This document shows positions 60,848 through 64,000 of a stretch of DNA of 64,000 bases, piece after piece. Source of the stretch: Thalassotalea euphylliae. GTDB taxonomy: Bacteria; Pseudomonadota; Gammaproteobacteria; Enterobacterales; Alteromonadaceae. The notes under the pieces are model-generated. The model saw only the letters and a list, made by a program, of their open reading frames with translations, did not search any database and was not told the DNA's origin. The stretch spans positions 2,790,001 through 2,854,000 of the forward strand of contig NZ_QUOV01000001.1 in the NCBI RefSeq assembly GCF_003390395.1, in the 5' to 3' direction. A program made the translations under genes and the position numbers. Every line of letters starts with the position of its first letter. Within the stretch, counting starts at the first letter, position 1.

Positions 60848-62788
60848 TTACAATTTATAACTAACCGTCAAACGAGCATCTCGACCTGGCTCAGCAAGGC
60901 CAAGGTACTGCTCTGAGCTAGTGCTGTAACCATAGGTGCCATGATCATAATATTGCTTGTCAAAGGCGTTGTTGATACTCAAGTTAACCGACAAGCTATC
61001 ATCCGCTGTTGGATACCACTCTAAGTAGATATCGTGAACCCCATAGCCAGGCTTGTTAGGTTTACCTTCAGGCACATCGGTTAAGCTTTTCACTAAACGC
61101 GCGTTCCAACCAAGCTCTAAGTCTAATCCGTCAAACACATAGTTAGCGTTAATGGTCAAGGTATCGCCAAATGCCGTACCCAAGCCTAAATCGCTGTCGT
61201 TTAATGGTTCGCCATCAAGCTCTGGCTCATTGTTAGAGTAGTTTACTGCAACTTCAACTTGGTCCCATTTTTGTGACGCGCTCAAGGTGTAACCGGTCGT
61301 TTTTAACTCGCCGGCATTAGCGAAAAAGCGGCCATCGGCACGTCGAACAGTACCAACCACATCATCGACTCGACTGTCGTAGACTTGTGCGCTTAACATT
61401 AAGCCGTCATTTTCATAGGCAAGCATCAAATCAGCGTTAGTTGCTTCTTCTTCTTTCAAGTCAGCCGCATTAGAACGGTAGCCAATTAAGTAGGCTTCTT
61501 TGACTTTCTGGCCGCGAATGGCCTCTGAGTAGCTCGCTCTTACCGACCAATGGTCATCAAACTGGTATAGCGCGCTAATGTTTGGGCTAAGGCCTGATGA
61601 ATCAAAACTTTGGCCGTCAGCATCGTCAAGCTCGTAGTCGTCGTAGCGAGCACCTAAGCTTACGGTTAGGCTGTCGCTTAGCTCAATTGTATCCTGTAAG
61701 TAAATACCCACCACTTTGGCTTTTTCATCAACGTCGCTACCATTAATGTAGTAACCAGTGTCTTTGCGCTGGTCAACACCATAGGTTAATTGGTGCGCGC
61801 CCAACTCACTAGTATTACGCAGATCAAAACCTGTGCTTTCGACGCCGGCACCGTCACGGCTATCATTACCCTCATTTTGGGTTAAGTAGCTGTCAGTTTT
61901 GTAAAGCGTTACCGATAGGTCGACTAAATTGCTATCAGGTGCGTAGAAGTAATTTGCGGTAGAGGTTTCACGGCGACTTTTCTGCTCGTTTGCTGGGTTC
62001 CAACCGGCGCTAAGAAAATGCGGGCGAACATTGCGCATGCCGTCGTCGTTACGAATTTCGTGGCTCAGCTCAAGTTCGTGATACTCCGCCAAGCGGCCAT
62101 TGATTTTCACTAAACCTAAGTCTTGATTAGTTTTAGTATTTTGCAGCTCAACACCGTTACCGTCTTCGATATTGTCGGTGTCGTTTTTACCAACAATCAA
62201 TAAGCCACTCCAGTTGTCGTTAACACGACCGTAGAAGCTGCCGCTTAATTTAGTGCCGCTGGTGTTGCTGAAATAACCTGCTTTTAACAAGGCGCCAAAG
62301 TTCTCGCCTTCGTCTAATAGATCATCGGCATCTTTAGTTTCAAATCGAATGGCACCGCCTAGTGCACCTGGGCCATCTAATGCTGAGCCAGCACCAGCTT
62401 TTACTTCAACATGCTTTAACATTTCAGGCTCAATCGACAAGCGACCTTGATGGTGGAACAAGTAACCAGCTTGTGTAGCGCCATCAACGCTGACATTTAA
62501 ATTAGTATCTTCAATACCGCGCACGTAAATTTTCTGAGCAATACCAAATGAACCACCAACAGTAATGGCTGGTTCGCCCCGGAAAATATCTTCTAAGTCA
62601 TTCGCTTGTTTTTTACGAATATCACTTAGGTCAACCACGTCGACACCAAGAAGTCGCTGGCCTGTAACTTCAATTTTCTCAATATCACTGGTGTCCGCTA
62701 TGTCTTCCGCAAACACTGCACTGCTGCTCGCTGCAACAGCTAAACCAACACAAAATGCAACTTTGCTGGCTTGAAACATCTTAGTCAT
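60848..62788 (-). CDS. TonB-dependent outer-membrane receptor (iron-regulated)
   Basis: A 646-residue TonB-dependent transporter: signal peptide to about 28, TonB box-like IEKIEVTGQRL, plug (about 45-155), then a 22-strand barrel ending RDARLTVSYKL. The plug segment SVDGATQAGYLFHHQGRLSIEPEMLKHVEVK is typical. A Fur-like site lies upstream, so the substrate is probably a ferric siderophore or heme; I cannot tell which. Confidence 0.92.
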   Translation of the reverse strand: MTKMFQASKVAFCVGLAVAASSSAVFAEDIADTSDIEKIEVTGQRLLGVDVVDLSDIRKKQANDLEDIFRGEPAITVGGSFGIAQKIYVRGIEDTNLNVSVDGATQAGYLFHHQGRLSIEPEMLKHVEVKAGAGSALDGPGALGGAIRFETKDADDLLDEGENFGALLKAGYFSNTSGTKLSGSFYGRVNDNWSGLLIVGKNDTDNIEDGNGVELQNTKTNQDLGLVKINGRLAEYHELELSHEIRNDDGMRNVRPHFLSAGWNPANEQKSRRETSTANYFYAPDSNLVDLSVTLYKTDSYLTQNEGNDSRDGAGVESTGFDLRNTSELGAHQLTYGVDQRKDTGYYINGSDVDEKAKVVGIYLQDTIELSDSLTVSLGARYDDYELDDADGQSFDSSGLSPNISALYQFDDHWSVRASYSEAIRGQKVKEAYLIGYRSNAADLKEEEATNADLMLAYENDGLMLSAQVYDSRVDDVVGTVRRADGRFFANAGELKTTGYTLSASQKWDQVEVAVNYSNNEPELDGEPLNDSDLGLGTAFGDTLTINANYVFDGLDLELGWNARLVKSLTDVPEGKPNKPGYGVHDIYLEWYPTADDSLSVNLSINNAFDKQYYDHGTYGYSTSSEQYLGLAEPGRDARLTVSYKL

Positions 62789-62817
62789 ACAATTTACTCC
62801 TTCAACAAATTGACGCG

Positions 62818-62837
62818 AATGATAATGGTTGCCATTT
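62818..62837 (-). promoter_or_regulatory. Fur-box-like site upstream of TonB receptor
   Basis: AATGATAATGGTTGCCATTT fits the Fur consensus (GATAATGATAATCATTATC) at most positions and lies ~30 bp before the receptor start, where it would overlap the promoter and ribosome site. Confidence 0.65.
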
Positions 62838-62914
62838 GCACAACTAAATAACTTTACATTCTTTACAAAAGTGCCGTTTCCGATAGTTTTTTGCGTGATT
62901 TTTAAGCTGATAGA

Positions 62915-62954
62915 AAGAAAAAAGCCCGTTATCTTGTTTTCAAGATAACGGGCT
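62915..62954 (-). terminator. Terminator of the ion channel gene
   Basis: AGCCCGTTATCTTG / CAAGATAACGGGCT: a perfect 14-bp stem (62923-62936, 62941-62954) with a 4-nt loop and T-run on the minus strand, ~115 bp after the stop. Confidence 0.93.
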
Positions 62955-62997
62955 GAACATGTAAAGAAGCTGACTGTAAGACTCTCTATTTATTTAG

Positions 62998-63027
62998 TTA
63001 GAGAGCTAAATTTTAGAGAGCTAAATT
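62998..63027. repeat. 15-bp perfect tandem duplication
   Basis: TTAGAGAGCTAAATT occurs at 62998-63012 and again directly at 63013-63027, between the ion channel stop and its terminator. Confidence 0.92.
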
Positions 63028-63068
63028 CATGTGAATCAAGCGTAATGATATAAGTTAAGTCATCTAGA

Positions 63069-63923
63069 CTAGCTCGATTTACTTTGCTGGTTGGTTAATG
63101 CACCTTCTTTTATTAACGCTTTTAATTCGGCGATTTCTGCATGCAGCGCTTCAATTTGCGCACGGCTGGCAGGCTCGCCCCCTTCCTTTGATTCACCGTG
63201 CGATTCAGCGCGAAAGTTTTCATGCTCTTCGCTCATAACCTCTAAAATTGTACCTACCATCATGTTTAAGAAGATAAAGGCCGTTAAGAAAATAAAGGTT
63301 AAATAAAACACCCAGCTGATTGGATAAACTGCCATGGTTTCATACATCACATCCGTCCAATCCTCGAAGGTCGCCACGCGGAACAGGGTTAACATGGCAA
63401 TCGAAACATCGCCCCATAGCACTTCATTAATGTCTGCAAATACAATGCTGCCAATCGCAGCGTAGATGTAAAAAATCACAAACATTAATAGGCCAATGTA
63501 ACCCATACGTGGAATGGCTTTGATTAACGCGTTAATGAGTAAGCGTAGCTCTGGCACCATAGACACCAAACGCAATACACGAAATACCCTTAGTAAGCGC
63601 GCAATTAGCACACCTGAGCCGCCAGCTGGTATCAGCGAGCCAATCACGATAATCGTATCGAAGATATTCCAGCCGCTTTTGAAGAACTCACTTTTTCTCG
63701 GGTAAGCGAGAAATCGAATCACGAGCTCAATCACGAAAAATACTGTTACTGCGACATCAAGTATCGCTAAAACAACGATACCTTCAGGCGGTAAGTTATG
63801 GGTTTTTGCGCCGACCAATAGTGCGGAAAGAATAATGACCGCAATTACAATTCCTTGAAACCACTTACTTGAATCAATTTCTTTTAAGCGGCGTTGCAAT
63901 GAAAAAATAGTACCGGTTTTCAT
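63069..63923 (-). CDS. Bacterial voltage-gated cation channel (NavBac-like)
   Basis: A 284-residue homotetrameric six-helix channel. S1-S4 occupy about 20-120; S4 carries RLLRVFRVLRLVSMVPELR with Arg spaced every three. The pore has the selectivity filter TFEDWTD at 185-191 between the pore helix and S6 (FYLTFIFLTAFIFLNMMVG). The C-terminal tail (EEHENFRAESH... ALHAEIAELKALIKE) is a coiled coil as in NavBac. The filter is more acidic than the Na+-type TLESWS. It starts 3 bp after the stop of an MBL-fold gene. Confidence 0.9.
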   Translation of the reverse strand: MKTGTIFSLQRRLKEIDSSKWFQGIVIAVIILSALLVGAKTHNLPPEGIVVLAILDVAVTVFFVIELVIRFLAYPRKSEFFKSGWNIFDTIIVIGSLIPAGGSGVLIARLLRVFRVLRLVSMVPELRLLINALIKAIPRMGYIGLLMFVIFYIYAAIGSIVFADINEVLWGDVSIAMLTLFRVATFEDWTDVMYETMAVYPISWVFYLTFIFLTAFIFLNMMVGTILEVMSEEHENFRAESHGESKEGGEPASRAQIEALHAEIAELKALIKEGALTNQQSKSS

Positions 63924-63926
63924 TGG

Positions 63927-64000
63927 TTAGCGAACTCCATCGCCAACAAATGGATTCGTACGACGCTCTTCGCCAAAGGTACTCATAGGGCCATGACCTG
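63927..64000 (-). CDS. MBL-fold metallo-hydrolase, 3-prime end (partial, runs off window)
   Basis: The last 23 codons of a minus-strand gene that begins beyond the window. They read GHGPMSTFGEERRTNPFVGD and end GVR, stop TAA at 63927-63929. GHGPMSTFGEER is the conserved C-terminus of YcbL/GloB-like metallo-beta-lactamase-fold hydrolases (type II glyoxalase relatives). The stop lies 3 bp before the ion channel start, so the two are probably co-transcribed. Confidence 0.85.
   Translation of the reverse strand, partial: GHGPMSTFGEERRTNPFVGDGVR

Noticed and set aside
1..64000. Mobile elements, prophage, CRISPR array, tRNA or rRNA genes
   Set aside because: No transposase, integrase, phage structural gene, regularly spaced repeat array or recognisable RNA gene was seen; the long palindrome at 36470 carries no gene.

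Overview
The window is chromosomal DNA from a marine gammaproteobacterium of the order Alteromonadales, most likely a Colwelliaceae member (Thalassotalea/Colwellia type). This is an inference from gene order (ycgN-ycgM-lytic transglycosylase-ycgL-rnd, rluB-scpB-scpA-yciO-PHP protein-trp operon, mfd-csiV), from the low-to-moderate GC content, and from the mix of TonB receptors, secreted S46/M28/S8 peptidases and a PEP-CTERM protein. I see no phage, insertion sequence, CRISPR array, rRNA or tRNA gene.

Layout. 1-7.4 kb: a diguanylate cyclase, a zinc-ribbon hypothetical, RhlE helicase, a GlxA-type regulator divergent from a cysteine hydrolase, a SpoIIAA-like protein, an AGCS symporter and PhnA/YjdM. 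7.7-19.2 kb: a secreted S46 dipeptidyl-peptidase, pntAB, a gamma-carbonic-anhydrase-like protein, a NYN/PIN-like protein, a DsbB-like protein, a DUF2306 protein, a secreted M28 peptidase, and a SWEET-like membrane protein divergent from an SDR with two copies of a palindromic operator-like site between them. 19.2-28.0 kb: a minus-strand housekeeping block (ycgN, FAH hydrolase, MltB-like, ycgL, rnd, rluB, scpB, scpA, yciO, PHP protein). 28.0-36.7 kb: the plus-strand tryptophan operon, with two Trp-rich leader peptides, an attenuator, a type I-beta DAHP synthase, trpE, trpG, trpD, the trpCF fusion, trpB, trpA, then a 106-bp near-perfect palindrome and a terminator.

36.8-50.6 kb: a DUF4124 protein, a DUF4397-like lipoprotein, a CHMI-family protein, a DUF3012 lipoprotein, an OprC/NosA-like TonB copper receptor, a PaaI thioesterase, an enoyl-CoA hydratase, a DJ-1 protein, mfd, csiV, a DUF1244 protein and a 53-residue membrane protein. 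50.7-57.9 kb: a second signal peptidase I, rsuA, a secreted subtilase, a PEP-CTERM protein, a membrane protein/XRE pair and a UDG-family protein. 58.0-64.0 kb: a PepSY membrane protein, a two-component system, a Fur-box TonB receptor (a probable iron or metal uptake locus), a bacterial voltage-gated ion channel with an acidic selectivity filter, and the 3-prime end of an MBL-fold hydrolase running off the window.

How genes work together: the DAHP synthase feeds chorismate into the Trp pathway under one attenuator. ScpA and ScpB form the MukB/SMC-type condensin accessory pair. PntA and PntB form the proton-pumping transhydrogenase. The response regulator and kinase overlap by 4 bp, next to metal-uptake genes. 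Best candidates for something new: the tandem trp leader peptides, the 106-bp palindrome after trpA, the paired TTGTCGACAA sites, the copper receptor lacking its expected Cys ligand, and the unlisted small membrane proteins. Short (8-17 bp) tandem duplications recur in the intergenic DNA.
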